A stretch of 64,000 nt of DNA from Nocardia cyriacigeorgica (GCF_010858045.1 NZ_JAAGVC010000009.1:62001-126000), one strand, 5' to 3'; shown: positions 53,151 to 62,588, numbered from the stretch's first letter. Made by a program: numbers and translations. The notes: generated from the sequence alone by a model not told the origin.

Positions 53151-54359
53151 CTACCGGTCGGTTGCTCGGTCGGCGGGCAGCCCGAGCCGGTCGACGAGGT
53201 GATCGGCGATCGGTAGCGCCGAGGTGGCCGCCGGTGACGGTGCGTTGAGCACATGCACCATCCGGTCGGTGCGTTCGACCAGGAAGTCGTGGATCAGCGT
53301 GCCATCCCTTGCCACGGCCTGGGCACGAATCCCCGCTTCCCGCGGTCGCAGGTCGGCCATGGTCAGTTCGGGACAGTAGCGTCGGCATTCGGCCAGGTAG
53401 CCGCGTTTGAACAGGGAATTGCGCAGCTCGCGCAGCCCGGTGCGGACATTGGCCGCGGCCACCCGGTGCACACCCGGATAGCCAAGCACCTCCTTGGCAT
53501 CACGCAGGTCGATACTGCCCTTGCGGTAGCCCTCCCTGGACAGGCCGAGTACGGCGTTCGGCCCGACCGTGAGCTCGCCGTCGATGGTCGGGCTCAGGTG
53601 CACACCGAGGAACGGCAGGTCGGGATCCGGGATCGGATAGATCAGGGTGTCGACCAACCCCGCGCGCGAGGCAGGTAGCTGGTAGTACTCACCGCGGAAC
53701 GGGACGATCCGGGTGTCGATGCGCAGCCCCGCCATCCGGGCCACCCGATCGGCCTGCAACCCGGCACATGCCACCAGGTTCGCCGCGGTCCAGCTACCCG
53801 TTGGACCGGAGATGGTGACGCCCGTGGCGGTCTCGGTGACCGCATCGACCCGCGCCCCGAGCACGATCCGCCCGTCCGCGGCGCGCACCTGCTCGGCCAG
53901 CGCGTCGGTGATCGCGCGGTAGTCGACGATGCCGGTATCCGGGACGAACAGCGCGCCCACCCCGGTCACATGGGGTTCCCGCTTGCGCAGCTCGGCGGCG
54001 TCGAGCAACTCGACGTCCACCCCGTTCACTCGCGACCGCTCGTAGAGCGCGAGCATCCGCTCCCGTTCCGCGCCGTCGGTCGCCACCAGCAGCTTCCCGC
54101 ATTCGGCGAACGCGATCCCGTGTGCGGCCGCGAATTCCTTGGTCGCCCGCGCGCCCTGCCTGCACAGTGTGGCCTTCAAGCTGCCGGGCGCGTAGTAGAT
54201 GCCGGAGTGGATGACGCCGCTGTTGTGCCCGGTCTGATGGGTACCGAGCGCATCGCCCTTCTCCAGCAACACCAGGCTCGCTCCCGGCGCCCGACGCAGG
54301 ATCCGGTACGCGGTCGCCACGCCGACGATGCCGCCCCCGATCACGCAGAAGTCGTACAT
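53151..54359 (-). CDS. lhgO: L-2-hydroxyglutarate oxidase-like FAD enzyme
   Basis: 402 aa member of the DAO/LhgO family, oxidising L-2-hydroxyglutarate to 2-oxoglutarate. FAD-binding GGGIVG (residues 8-13) and LLEKGDALGTHQTGHNSGVIHSGIYY (quoted in parts: HQTGHNSGVIHSGIYY) are diagnostic for the family. Further blocks are VPDTGIVDYRAI, PFRGEYYQL and the closing NAPSPAATSALPIA. The start is ATG 54359; the open frame before it is non-homologous and no strong ribosome-binding site is seen. Confidence 0.9.
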   Translation of the reverse strand: MYDFCVIGGGIVGVATAYRILRRAPGASLVLLEKGDALGTHQTGHNSGVIHSGIYYAPGSLKATLCRQGARATKEFAAAHGIAFAECGKLLVATDGAERERMLALYERSRVNGVDVELLDAAELRKREPHVTGVGALFVPDTGIVDYRAITDALAEQVRAADGRIVLGARVDAVTETATGVTISGPTGSWTAANLVACAGLQADRVARMAGLRIDTRIVPFRGEYYQLPASRAGLVDTLIYPIPDPDLPFLGVHLSPTIDGELTVGPNAVLGLSREGYRKGSIDLRDAKEVLGYPGVHRVAAANVRTGLRELRNSLFKRGYLAECRRYCPELTMADLRPREAGIRAQAVARDGTLIHDFLVERTDRMVHVLNAPSPAATSALPIADHLVDRLGLPADRATDR

Positions 54360-54462
54360 GGGCTTCAGATCCGGGTGGCGATTGTCGACATGGGAAGCAC
54401 GATAGGCGCGGCGCCGAGCACCGCCCGTCGCCGGCCTGCGCTCGCCGGGGAACGGGTGCCGA

Positions 54463-55194
54463 TCAGGCGGTGACGACGTCGCTTCCGGCTGCCGGAACGG
54501 CCGGCGCCGGGCGCGTCTCGTCCGGCGCGTCCTCGACCACCGCGCCGCTGTCGGCCCGATCGGCTTGCCCCGGCGCCGGATTCCGGTCCAGCTCGAGGGC
54601 ATGCTCACCGAGCGTCGGATCGGAGAACACCAAGGTCACCTCGCCGCGCCGGGTGTCGACATCGGTGCGCATCTGGGTGACCCCGGACGGGTCGGTGGAT
54701 ACGCCGAGGCGTTCCCGGACCGGCTCGGACATCAGGATTCCGCTCAGCACCGTCAGCGCGTTGGTGTCGAGGGTGATCGAGACGGTGTTGGTCTGCGCCG
54801 GGGCGACTCGGGCGCCGACGTAGGTGGTGCCGAGGCCGACCCGGCCGCCGACGCCGTCGCGCTCGGCGGGAGCGGCCTGCGTTTCGGCGGGCAGCGCGGT
54901 GGGTTCGGGCGCGGTGAGGGCACCCGGCGCGACCGCGGGCCGGTCACGGTAGACGGCAGCCTGGCCGGAACCGTCGGTGAGCAGGATGGATCCGGTGCGA
55001 TGGGCCGGTCCGGGCCGCGGTGCGCCCTCGCGGATGAGCGGCGCCGACGGCGCGGCGAGCTGTCCGGGACGTTCGAGACCGGGCATGTTGGTGGCGATAT
55101 AGGCGCCGGACACCACGGTGAGACTGAGGCTGGCCGCGCCTGCCAGCACGATGGCGGTATGGCGAGCGATCTGAGCAGACTCGAATGCTGACAC
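54463..55194 (-). CDS. single-pass membrane-anchored hypothetical protein
   Basis: 243 aa. One N-terminal membrane segment (about 13-36, HTAIVLAGAASLSLTVVSGA) is followed by a Pro/Ala-rich linker and an outer domain with strands NTVSITLDTNALTVLSGILM and EVTLVFSDPTLGEHALEL. No family was recognised. GTG 55194 follows GGAAAGGAAAG. Confidence 0.65.
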   Translation of the reverse strand: MSAFESAQIARHTAIVLAGAASLSLTVVSGAYIATNMPGLERPGQLAAPSAPLIREGAPRPGPAHRTGSILLTDGSGQAAVYRDRPAVAPGALTAPEPTALPAETQAAPAERDGVGGRVGLGTTYVGARVAPAQTNTVSITLDTNALTVLSGILMSEPVRERLGVSTDPSGVTQMRTDVDTRRGEVTLVFSDPTLGEHALELDRNPAPGQADRADSGAVVEDAPDETRPAPAVPAAGSDVVTA

Positions 55195-55545
55195 GATGCT
55201 TTCCTTTCCCTCCGCCCTGGTTTCCCTGGGGTCGACGGCCCGCATCGTTGAAAGCCGTACGCTCGTCCAGGTTACGGCGTGGACGGTGGGGGTGCCGCAT
55301 CGCTGAGAGCAGCATCACAGCGTCGGCGGCGCACGGACCGCTGGCTCGGCGTTCCCGTGACACGGGGGTGAACCATCCGGGTCGACGAGGTTTCGCGCCG
55401 TGAAAATGGGGGTATTCCGAGGTCGCTGGCGAGCGTCATTCTCGACTGCCACATCGAGACACCCGGCCAACGACGTCCGATCGTCGTCGCGACGCACCCA
55501 AGACTGGCGCTCGCCCGCTTCACGTATCGGCGTGGGCGATCCAGC
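55195..55545. other. intergenic region
   Basis: About 350 bp between two leftward genes. Apart from the ribosome-binding site next to 55194, I see no gene, hairpin or clear promoter here. Confidence 0.5.
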
Positions 55546-56337
55546 TCAGGCGAATTGGCCCGGCGCGCGTCCCGCACCACTCGGCCCGGCGAAGGCCTGC
55601 GCGATCGTCAGCCATTCGGCCGCGTCCGCCCCCACTGCTGTGAGAGCGAGATCGTCACGATGTCTGCGCTGGGTGACCAGCAGGCAGAAGTCCAGTGCCG
55701 AACCGGTGACGCGCTGTTCCGCATCCTCGGGACCCCAGGTCCACACGCTGCCGTCGGGCGCGGTGAGTTCGATCCGGAATTCCGCGGCCGGCGCTTGCTT
55801 ACCGCGCACCATGTAGGCGAAGTTCCTGGTCCGCGCGCCGATATGGGCCACGGTCCGCAGTCGGGCGGTCGGTGTCCTGGTGACGCCGAGCGCGTCGGCC
55901 ACGTCCTGGCCGTGCGCCCAGGTCTCCATCGTCCGCGCGGTGACCATCGAGGCCGCGCTCATCGGCGGCCCGAACCACGGCACCTTCGCGCCGTCGGGAA
56001 CGTTGCGCAGCGCGTCGGCCAATTCGGCCCGGCTGCGCCGCCACCGTTGCAGCAGTTCGGCGGGCTCCGCGGCGGCTGCTTCTTCGGCGGCCTCGTCGAC
56101 GAAGGTCAGCACGCGCGGCCCGGCCTCGGCGACCAGTTTCGCGAACCGGTCCGCATCGCGGGCCGAGATCGTGGCGATCTCGTCGGTCCAGGCCAGATGC
56201 CCGATCTGATGCGCGATGGTCCACCCCTCGGCGGGCGTGGGGGTGGCCCACTCGGCGGGGGCGAGTGGGGCGACGAGTCGTTCCAGATCGGCGCTCTCCT
56301 CGGCCAGATCGCCGAGTAACGCTTCCAGGTCAGCCAT
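55546..56337 (-). CDS. TIGR03084-family metal-binding protein (mycothiol-maleylpyruvate isomerase fold)
   Basis: 263 aa of the DinB/MDMPI-type four-helix fold. Metal-binding histidines lie in IAHQIGHLAWTDE (about residues 43-55) and TWAHGQDVADAL (about 137-150), the TIGR03084 pattern. A C-terminal wHTH-like/SCP-like domain follows. The reaction is unknown; relatives use mycothiol as cofactor. ATG 56337 follows GCGAGGA. It is divergent from the TetR gene. Confidence 0.87.
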   Translation of the reverse strand: MADLEALLGDLAEESADLERLVAPLAPAEWATPTPAEGWTIAHQIGHLAWTDEIATISARDADRFAKLVAEAGPRVLTFVDEAAEEAAAAEPAELLQRWRRSRAELADALRNVPDGAKVPWFGPPMSAASMVTARTMETWAHGQDVADALGVTRTPTARLRTVAHIGARTRNFAYMVRGKQAPAAEFRIELTAPDGSVWTWGPEDAEQRVTGSALDFCLLVTQRRHRDDLALTAVGADAAEWLTIAQAFAGPSGAGRAPGQFA

Positions 56338-56596
56338 GAGTCCTCGCCCCGCGTTGTCGTTACCGGATGTCACTCGTGGTGACGTCGGGGTTCAGCATCT
56401 CAGCTCCCGATTAAAGAAGCAAGCATGCGTGCTTGTATTTGATTTCACCCAGCAGGTATGCAGGCCATCGGGGCGGAATCCTCGCCCGCTGCCCCCGGAA
56501 ATGCGCAGGTGCAAGCGGTTTGCCGAGCCGTTCGGTAGCGCTTTTCAGTCATCTCGTCAGTCACCTCTTGCATAGCCGAAGCGGCCGGGATGTCAT

Positions 56597-56616
56597 GTAA
56601 GTAAGTGGTTACTTAC
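56597..56616. promoter_or_regulatory. palindromic operator of the TetR gene
   Basis: GTAAGTAA-GTGG-TTACTTAC, a perfect inverted repeat with 8-bp arms, ends 10 bp before the TetR start codon and abuts its ribosome-binding site GGGAG. Position and symmetry suit autoregulation of the TetR-flavoenzyme operon. Confidence 0.75.
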
Positions 56617-56626
56617 GGGAGTGCGG

Positions 56627-57286
56627 ATGGCATCGACACGCGAGCGGATCGTTTCGGAAGCCCTGCGACTGTTCGGCGCACAGGGTTTCGCCCGCACCTC
56701 CGTCGCCCAGATCGAAGCGGCCGCCGGGCTCTCGCGTGGTTCCGGTGCGCTGTACCGACACTTCGCCTCCAAGGACGAGCTGCTGGTCGAGGCGGTGCGC
56801 TCGCGGCTGGTCGACCGCGGCGAATGGCAGCATTTCCTCGACCCGGACTTCTCCATCGCCCAGTTCCTTGCGGCGGTCGCGCCGAGCGCGTCGACGGCGG
56901 ATCGGCTGTGGATGCTGTGCCGGATCGGGCTCATGCGCCTGGAACACGACCGTGACGTCACCCGAATCCTGCTGCGCGACAACTCCATCGCCCCCGAAGT
57001 ACTCGAGGTGTTCCGGCGCGAGGAGTTCGTCGTGGTCACCTCGGTGGTCGCGCGCGGACTGACCGAACTCGCCGGCCCGAAGCACGCCGACGTCGACTGG
57101 GAGGCCACTGCGGCCGTGATCGTCGGCGCCATCGCGCACTACTGGCTGATGTGCGACATCTTCGGCGGTGACCACCCCTCCGGAATGGACAGCGAACGCT
57201 ATCTGCGGGCCACCGCGGACCTGATGGCCGCACAGATCGATGCGGCCGCCCCACTGCCCCTCGGCGAACTGGAGACGTTGCGATGA
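56627..57286 (+). CDS. TetR/AcrR-family transcriptional regulator
   Basis: 219 aa. The N-terminal TetR helix-turn-helix (about 5-50: TRERIVSEALRLFGAQGFARTSVAQIEAAAGLSRGSGALYRHFASKDELL in parts, e.g. GALYRHFASKDELL) is followed by an all-helical ligand domain of about 165 residues. The ligand is unknown. ATG 56627 is preferred, with GGGAG 6 nt upstream; a GTG at 56621 is possible. The stop overlaps the next gene by ATGA, so regulator and enzyme are coupled. Confidence 0.9.
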   Translation: MASTRERIVSEALRLFGAQGFARTSVAQIEAAAGLSRGSGALYRHFASKDELLVEAVRSRLVDRGEWQHFLDPDFSIAQFLAAVAPSASTADRLWMLCRIGLMRLEHDRDVTRILLRDNSIAPEVLEVFRREEFVVVTSVVARGLTELAGPKHADVDWEATAAVIVGAIAHYWLMCDIFGGDHPSGMDSERYLRATADLMAAQIDAAAPLPLGELETLR

Positions 57287-58455
57287 CGCAGTACATCACG
57301 GTGATCGGCGGCGGCCTGGCCGGTCTCACCGCCGCCATAGCGTGCGCGGAAACCGGTGCACCGGTACGGCTGTTCGAGGCGCACTCGACGCTCGGCGGGC
57401 GCGGTCGCGCCACCTCGGGGCCGCACATCGCCCACGATGGCGCGCACGTCTTCTATGCCGACGGCCCGCACTACACCTGGCTGAAGGCACGCGGATTCAC
57501 CGCAGGCCTCGGCTGGCCCGCACCACAACAGATGGCGCGCCTCGGTTTCCGCACCGACGGCCGGGTACACCGGATACCGCCCGCCCGGATGCTGCGCGCG
57601 CAGGCCCGTTTCGATCTGAAACCGCCGGTGGACCAGGATTTCCGCAGCTGGGCCTCGGCGCGCTGGGGCGCGGCGACCGCCGAGCACATCGCCAACGCGA
57701 TCAGTGTGGCCACCTATGACGCCGACACCGGGCGATTGTCGGCGGCCTTCGTCTGGGGCCTGTTCCAGCGGGTGCTCGGGCCACGGGTGCCCGCGGTGCG
57801 GTGGGTGCGCGGCGGCTGGCAGCGGGTGATGGACCGGATGGCCGCCCACGCCGCCGGACTCGGCGTGGAGATCACCACCGGTGCGCGCATCGACAGCGTC
57901 GACACCTCGGCCGGGCCGGTGATCGTGGCCACCGAACTCGCCTCGGCCCGGCGCCTGCTCGGCGACGACAGCCTGACCTGGACCAGCGGGCACGCCGCCC
58001 TGCTCGATATCGCGGTGCAGAGCTCGCCGCGCGACCGCAGCGTCGTCTTCGACCTCGACGCGGGCGGGTTCCACGAGAGCTACACCATGCAGGACGACAG
58101 CATCGCCCCGGCCGGACAGTCGCTGTTCCAACTGCAGATGCCGGTGCGCGCCGGCGAAACGCCCGGGCAAGCCCAGCAGCGGCTGGCCGAGTTCGCCGAT
58201 CTCGTCATCCCCGGACGCGCCACCAGGACGACGTTCTCCCGGACCGGCACGGCGAAGGGCCGCACCGGCGCCCTCGACCTGCCCGGCCGGACCTGGCGCG
58301 ACCGTCCGGCGATCGACCGCGGTGACGATGTCTTCCTGGCCGGCGATATGGTGGCCGCCCCCGGAATGCGCGGTGAGATCTCGATCAACAGTGCCCTGGT
58401 CGCGGCCGAACGCGCGGTCGCCGCACTGCCCGCGCGCAGCGTGACACGATCATGA
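57283..58455 (+). CDS. FAD-dependent oxidoreductase, phytoene desaturase/amine oxidase-like
   Basis: 390 aa. N-terminal dinucleotide fold GGGLAGLTAAIACAETG (from residue 9) with LFEAHSTLGGRGR, the R-x-GGR motif of the amine oxidase/CrtI superfamily. C-terminal FAD closure is VFLAGDMVAAPGMRGEISINSAL. The chain is shorter than CrtI enzymes (about 500 aa). No carotenoid genes are nearby, so the substrate is open. It is translated with the TetR gene through a 4-bp overlap. Confidence 0.85.
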   Translation: MTQYITVIGGGLAGLTAAIACAETGAPVRLFEAHSTLGGRGRATSGPHIAHDGAHVFYADGPHYTWLKARGFTAGLGWPAPQQMARLGFRTDGRVHRIPPARMLRAQARFDLKPPVDQDFRSWASARWGAATAEHIANAISVATYDADTGRLSAAFVWGLFQRVLGPRVPAVRWVRGGWQRVMDRMAAHAAGLGVEITTGARIDSVDTSAGPVIVATELASARRLLGDDSLTWTSGHAALLDIAVQSSPRDRSVVFDLDAGGFHESYTMQDDSIAPAGQSLFQLQMPVRAGETPGQAQQRLAEFADLVIPGRATRTTFSRTGTAKGRTGALDLPGRTWRDRPAIDRGDDVFLAGDMVAAPGMRGEISINSALVAAERAVAALPARSVTRS

Positions 58456-58592
58456 ACGGGTAGTCGCGGCCGCCGCGCCCCGAATCGTTGACACCTCCAC
58501 GGGGCAATGAGAATGTTGGGACCTCGAGTCTCATTCGATGTCTCAGACAACCATTCCGGGCATTCGTACCGGCCGGCCTAGGGAGAGCCCGC

Positions 58593-59948
58593 GTGACCAC
58601 ACTCGCGTCCGGTGTGTTCATCGATTGGGAGCAGCTCACCGGGCAGTCGAAGTTCGTGGTGGACCTGATCAGCTTCCCGATCTTCGCCGGGATCGCGGGC
58701 TGGCTGACCAACTGGACCGGCGTGTTGATGCTGTTCTGGCCGCTGAGCTTCCGCGGTGTGCGGGTGCCCGGCCTGAAAGTGCTCTACCCGTATCTGCCGC
58801 GCCGGGTGCAGGTGCTTCCGGTGTTCTCCGAGGACGGTTCCCGTTTCGGTTTCCAGGGTTTCATCCCGGCCCGCGCGGAGAAGATGGCCAGCATCTGCGT
58901 GGACAAGGCGCTGATGCGGATCGGCAGTCCACGCGATTTCATCCACGAACTCGACCTGGACGGTATCGCCGACTATGTGGCCGAGATGGCGCACAAGCAG
59001 GTCCAGTCGATCGTCGACGACGTCATGTACCGGGAGAATCCCGAGCTGTGGGGTTCGCTGCCGCGGGCGATGAAGCAGCTGGTCTATCAGCGCGTGGACC
59101 GGGAGCTGCCCGCGCTGTGCCGCCGGGCGTTCGAATCGCTGGGTGACAACGTCGACCAGCTGATCGACGTCAAGGGCTTCGTGATCCGGTACCTGCAGGA
59201 CAACCCGATCATCCTCAAGGATCTGACCACCACGATCGCCGCGCCGGAGCTGCGGTTCATGGTGCGGATCGGTCTGCTCGGCGCGCCCTTCGGGCTGCTG
59301 CTCGCGCTGTATCTGCACGTGCATCCGAGCATCCCGGTGCTCGGCTGGGTGCCGGCGTGGGTGATCGTGCTGCTGGTGTCGGCCGGTATCGGCGTGCTGG
59401 TCAACCTGATCGCGATCAAGATGGTGTTCGAGCCGGGCGATCCGCAGCCGCGCTACAAGTACCTGTGGCGCCAAGCCCTGCTGGCCAAACGCCAGCCGCA
59501 GGCCGCGGTCGATCTGGCCCACATCCTGGCCTACCAGGTGCTCACCCTGCCCAATCTGTCCAAGGAACTGCTCGAGGGCCCCAACGGCGATAAGACCCGC
59601 CAGTTGCTGGAACGGCTGATCTCCGACGAGATCCACCGCCAGCTCGGCCGCACCACCTCGATGGTCCGCGCCGCCTTCGGCCGCCGCCAATTCGACAACC
59701 TCAAGGTCGGAGCCGCCGGCGCCGCCGTCGGCTTGGCGCCGACCCTGGTCGAGGACGCCGAGTTCACCGAGGAACAAGCCAAGAAGATCGACGAATTCGC
59801 CGCCCGCAAACTCACCCAACTCACCCCCGGCGAGTTCATGGAGATGTTCTACGCCTCCGTCGAACAAGACGCCTGGCTGCTGTACGTCCACGGCGGCCTG
59901 CTCGGCGTCGTCGTCGGCGGGGTACATCTGCTGCTGTTCGGCTGGTAG
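58593..59948 (+). CDS. DUF445 membrane protein
   Basis: 451 aa. An N-terminal membrane pair with the DUF445 signature (FAGIAGWLTNWTGVLMLFWPL) is followed by GFIPARAEKMA, a long helical cytoplasmic middle, a second membrane hairpin (about 230-285) and the repeat of the NLIAIKMVFEP motif, then a final C-terminal membrane helix (LLGVVVGGVHLLLFG). The family is widespread but of unknown function. GTG 58593 follows GGGAGAG. Confidence 0.87.
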   Translation: MTTLASGVFIDWEQLTGQSKFVVDLISFPIFAGIAGWLTNWTGVLMLFWPLSFRGVRVPGLKVLYPYLPRRVQVLPVFSEDGSRFGFQGFIPARAEKMASICVDKALMRIGSPRDFIHELDLDGIADYVAEMAHKQVQSIVDDVMYRENPELWGSLPRAMKQLVYQRVDRELPALCRRAFESLGDNVDQLIDVKGFVIRYLQDNPIILKDLTTTIAAPELRFMVRIGLLGAPFGLLLALYLHVHPSIPVLGWVPAWVIVLLVSAGIGVLVNLIAIKMVFEPGDPQPRYKYLWRQALLAKRQPQAAVDLAHILAYQVLTLPNLSKELLEGPNGDKTRQLLERLISDEIHRQLGRTTSMVRAAFGRRQFDNLKVGAAGAAVGLAPTLVEDAEFTEEQAKKIDEFAARKLTQLTPGEFMEMFYASVEQDAWLLYVHGGLLGVVVGGVHLLLFGW

Positions 59949-60023
59949 CCGCCGCGCACGTCCACGCTGGAGCGCCGGTGCATTCGGCGCCGCTTTCGCC
60001 CTGAGTGAACCCCGCCACTCCCC

Positions 60024-60050
60024 TGGAACAAACCCGAATAGCCCGGGGTT
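60024..60050 (+). promoter_or_regulatory. SigH/SigR-like promoter of lon
   Basis: TGGAACA, a 16-nt spacer and GGTT (60047-60050) resemble the SigH consensus GGGAAYA-N16/17-cGTT with one mismatch in each element. The predicted transcription start (about 60057) falls inside the HAIR-like repeat, and lon begins about 30 nt later. Confidence 0.55.
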
Positions 60051-60068
60051 GAGTAGGCATCGCTCAAC
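60048..60068. promoter_or_regulatory. HAIR-like HspR operator before lon
   Basis: GTTGAGT-N7-GCTCAAC resembles the HspR site CTTGAGT-N7-ACTCAAG: 6/7 and 5/7 matches with correct spacing, and perfect 6-bp symmetry of its own. lon is a known member of the HAIR/HspR regulon in Streptomyces. Confidence 0.6.
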
Positions 60069-60086
60069 TTTGAAAGGGTCGAAGAC

Positions 60087-62528
60087 GTGACTGCAGCTCA
60101 GAACTTGCCGGTGCTGTTCCTGACCGATCCGATCGTGCTGCCGGGCATGGTCGTGCCCATCGAACTCGACGAATCGGCGCAGGCGGCCATTGATGCCGCG
60201 CGTGCCGCGAAGACCGACCAGGTCCTGGTCGCGCCCCGCTTGGACGAGGGGTACGCGGCCTACGGCGTGGTCGCCACCATCGAACAGGTCGGCCGGCTGC
60301 GCGGTGGCGCGCCCGCGGCGGTGCTGAAGGCGGAGCGGCGCGCCAAGATCGGTCACGGGGTGACCGGGCCGGGTGCGGCGCTGTGGGTGGAGGCCGAACC
60401 GGTAGCCGACGTGCCCGCCGACGGGCGGACCAAGGAACTCGCCGCCGAATACAAGAAGCTGGTCGTCTCGGTGCTGCAACGCCGGGAGGCCTGGCAGGTC
60501 ATCGACGCGGTCAACCAGCTCAGCGATCCCTCCGCGATCGCCGATACCGCGGGCTACGCCACCTACCTGACCAGTGAGCAGAAGCGCGAGCTGCTGGAAA
60601 CCCCGGAACCGGCCCAGCGGCTGGCGACGCTGATCGAATGGACCAAGGCGCATATCGCCGAGACCGAGGTCTCGGAGAAGATCAGCGAAGAGGTCCGCGA
60701 GGGCATGGAGAAGAGCCAGCGCGAATTCCTGCTGCGCCAGCAGCTCAACGCCATTCGCAAGGAACTCGGCGAGGACGAACCCGACGGCGCCGACGACTAC
60801 CGCACCCGCGTCGAGCAGGCCGATCTGCCCGAAACGGTGCGCGAAGCCGCGCTGCGCGAGGTCGGCAGGCTCGAACGGGCCAGCGATCAGAGCCCCGAAT
60901 CGGGCTGGATCCGCACCTGGCTCGATACCGTCCTGGAACTGCCGTGGACGGTGAAAACCACCGACAACACCGATGTTTCGGCCGCCCGTGCCGTGCTCGA
61001 CGCCGATCACCACGGCCTCGACGAGGTGAAGGACCGGATGGTCGAGTACCTGGCGGTGCGGGCGCGGCGGGCCGCCCGCGGGCTGGAGGTCGTCGGCGGA
61101 CGCGGCTCCGGCGCGGTGCTGGTGCTGGCCGGCCCGCCCGGTGTGGGTAAAACCTCGCTGGGTGAAAGCGTCGCGCGGGCGCTCGGGCGCAAATTCGTGC
61201 GAGTGGCGCTCGGCGGTGTGCGTGACGAGGCCGAGATCCGCGGTCACCGGCGTACCTATGTCGGCGCGCTGCCCGGGCGCATCGTGCGGGCCATGAAGGA
61301 AGCCGGCTCGATGAACCCGGTCGTGCTGCTGGACGAGATCGATAAGGTCGGCTCCGATTTCCGCGGCGACCCGGCCGCGGCCCTGCTCGAGGTGCTCGAC
61401 CCGGCGCAGAACCACACCTTCCGCGATCACTACCTCGACCTCGATCTGGACCTGTCCGACGTGCTGTTCATCGCCACGGCCAACGTCATGGAGACCATCC
61501 CCGGCCCGCTGCTGGACCGGATGGAACTGATCACCGTCGACGGCTACACCGAGGACGACAAGGTCGCCATCGCCCGCGACTTCCTGGTCCCGCGCCAGCT
61601 GGAACGCAATGCGCTGACCGCCGAGGAGGTGACCGTCACCGAGGGTGCGCTGCGTGAGATCGCGGCCAACTACACCCGCGAGGCCGGTGTGCGGCAGATG
61701 GAGCGGTTGATCGCCAAGGCGCTGCGCAAGGCGGCCACGACGCTGTCGGAGGGTGCTTCGGTCGCCGATGCCGTGCCGACGATCGGGCTCGGCTACGACG
61801 CCGAACTCGGCTACGACGACGTGGTCATCGAAAAGGACCCGGCCGCAGTGCGTTCCGGTGCATCGCTGACCATCGACGTCGGTGATCTGAAGGAATACCT
61901 CGGCCGTCCCCGCTTCACCCCGGATTCGGTGGAACGCACCGCCGTCCCGGGCGTGGCCACCGGCTTGGCGGTGACGGGTCTCGGCGGCGATGTGCTCTAC
62001 ATCGAGACCAACGCCGTCGACGGTGAACGTTCGTTGACGCTCACCGGCCAGCTCGGTGACGTCATGAAGGAATCGGCCCAGATCGCGCTGACCTACGTCC
62101 GCTCGCACCTGGAAGAGATCGGCATCGAGCCCTCGGTGCTGGATCGCAATATCCACGTGCACTTCCCGGCGGGCGCGGTGCCGAAGGACGGTCCCTCGGC
62201 CGGTGTCACCATGGTCACGGCCCTGGTATCGCTGGCTCTCGGCAGGCAGGTGCGTTCGGATGTCGGCATGACCGGCGAGGTCACGCTGAACGGCCGGGTG
62301 CTGCCCATCGGCGGTGTCAAGCAGAAGCTGCTCGCCGCGCAACGGGCCGGCCTGAAGACGGTGTTCATCCCGGCCCGCAACGAGCCGGATCTGGACGACG
62401 TCCCGGCCGAGGTGCTCGCCGCGCTGGATGTCCGCCCGGTCGCCGACGTGGCCGAGATCCTCGCCTACGCCATCGAGCCGGTCCAGGAACCGGCGCTGGA
62501 CGGACGGCCGCTGGCGGCCACGGCCTGA
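60087..62528 (+). CDS. lon: ATP-dependent Lon protease
   Basis: 813 aa. LON substrate-binding N-terminal domain (about 5-200), coiled-coil region, AAA+ module with Walker A GPPGVGKT (about 349-356) and Walker B VVLLDEIDK, and the C-terminal serine-lysine protease with Ser704 in DGPSAG and Lys747 in VKQKLL. Degrades misfolded and regulatory proteins in the cytoplasm. GTG 60087 has GAAAGGG upstream. Lon is present in Nocardia and fast-growing mycobacteria but missing from M. tuberculosis. It is probably heat- and thiol-stress inducible from the upstream elements. A strong terminator follows. Confidence 0.97.
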   Translation: MTAAQNLPVLFLTDPIVLPGMVVPIELDESAQAAIDAARAAKTDQVLVAPRLDEGYAAYGVVATIEQVGRLRGGAPAAVLKAERRAKIGHGVTGPGAALWVEAEPVADVPADGRTKELAAEYKKLVVSVLQRREAWQVIDAVNQLSDPSAIADTAGYATYLTSEQKRELLETPEPAQRLATLIEWTKAHIAETEVSEKISEEVREGMEKSQREFLLRQQLNAIRKELGEDEPDGADDYRTRVEQADLPETVREAALREVGRLERASDQSPESGWIRTWLDTVLELPWTVKTTDNTDVSAARAVLDADHHGLDEVKDRMVEYLAVRARRAARGLEVVGGRGSGAVLVLAGPPGVGKTSLGESVARALGRKFVRVALGGVRDEAEIRGHRRTYVGALPGRIVRAMKEAGSMNPVVLLDEIDKVGSDFRGDPAAALLEVLDPAQNHTFRDHYLDLDLDLSDVLFIATANVMETIPGPLLDRMELITVDGYTEDDKVAIARDFLVPRQLERNALTAEEVTVTEGALREIAANYTREAGVRQMERLIAKALRKAATTLSEGASVADAVPTIGLGYDAELGYDDVVIEKDPAAVRSGASLTIDVGDLKEYLGRPRFTPDSVERTAVPGVATGLAVTGLGGDVLYIETNAVDGERSLTLTGQLGDVMKESAQIALTYVRSHLEEIGIEPSVLDRNIHVHFPAGAVPKDGPSAGVTMVTALVSLALGRQVRSDVGMTGEVTLNGRVLPIGGVKQKLLAAQRAGLKTVFIPARNEPDLDDVPAEVLAALDVRPVADVAEILAYAIEPVQEPALDGRPLAATA

Positions 62529-62545
62529 TCCGCCGCAGCCCTGAC

Positions 62546-62588
62546 GCCGAACGAGCCGTGCCCCCGCAATGGGCACGGCTCGTTCGGC
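62546..62588 (+). terminator. lon terminator hairpin
   Basis: A perfect 18-bp stem (62546-62563 with 62571-62588) and a 7-nt loop, 18 bp after the lon stop. It could also serve the convergent regulator gene. Confidence 0.88.

Noticed and set aside
58578..62576. 1332-codon open frame on the minus strand opposite the DUF445 gene and lon
   Set aside because: It covers two well-identified genes on the other strand and has a composition typical of antisense frames (Gln, Arg, His, Asp-rich), with no recognisable motif.
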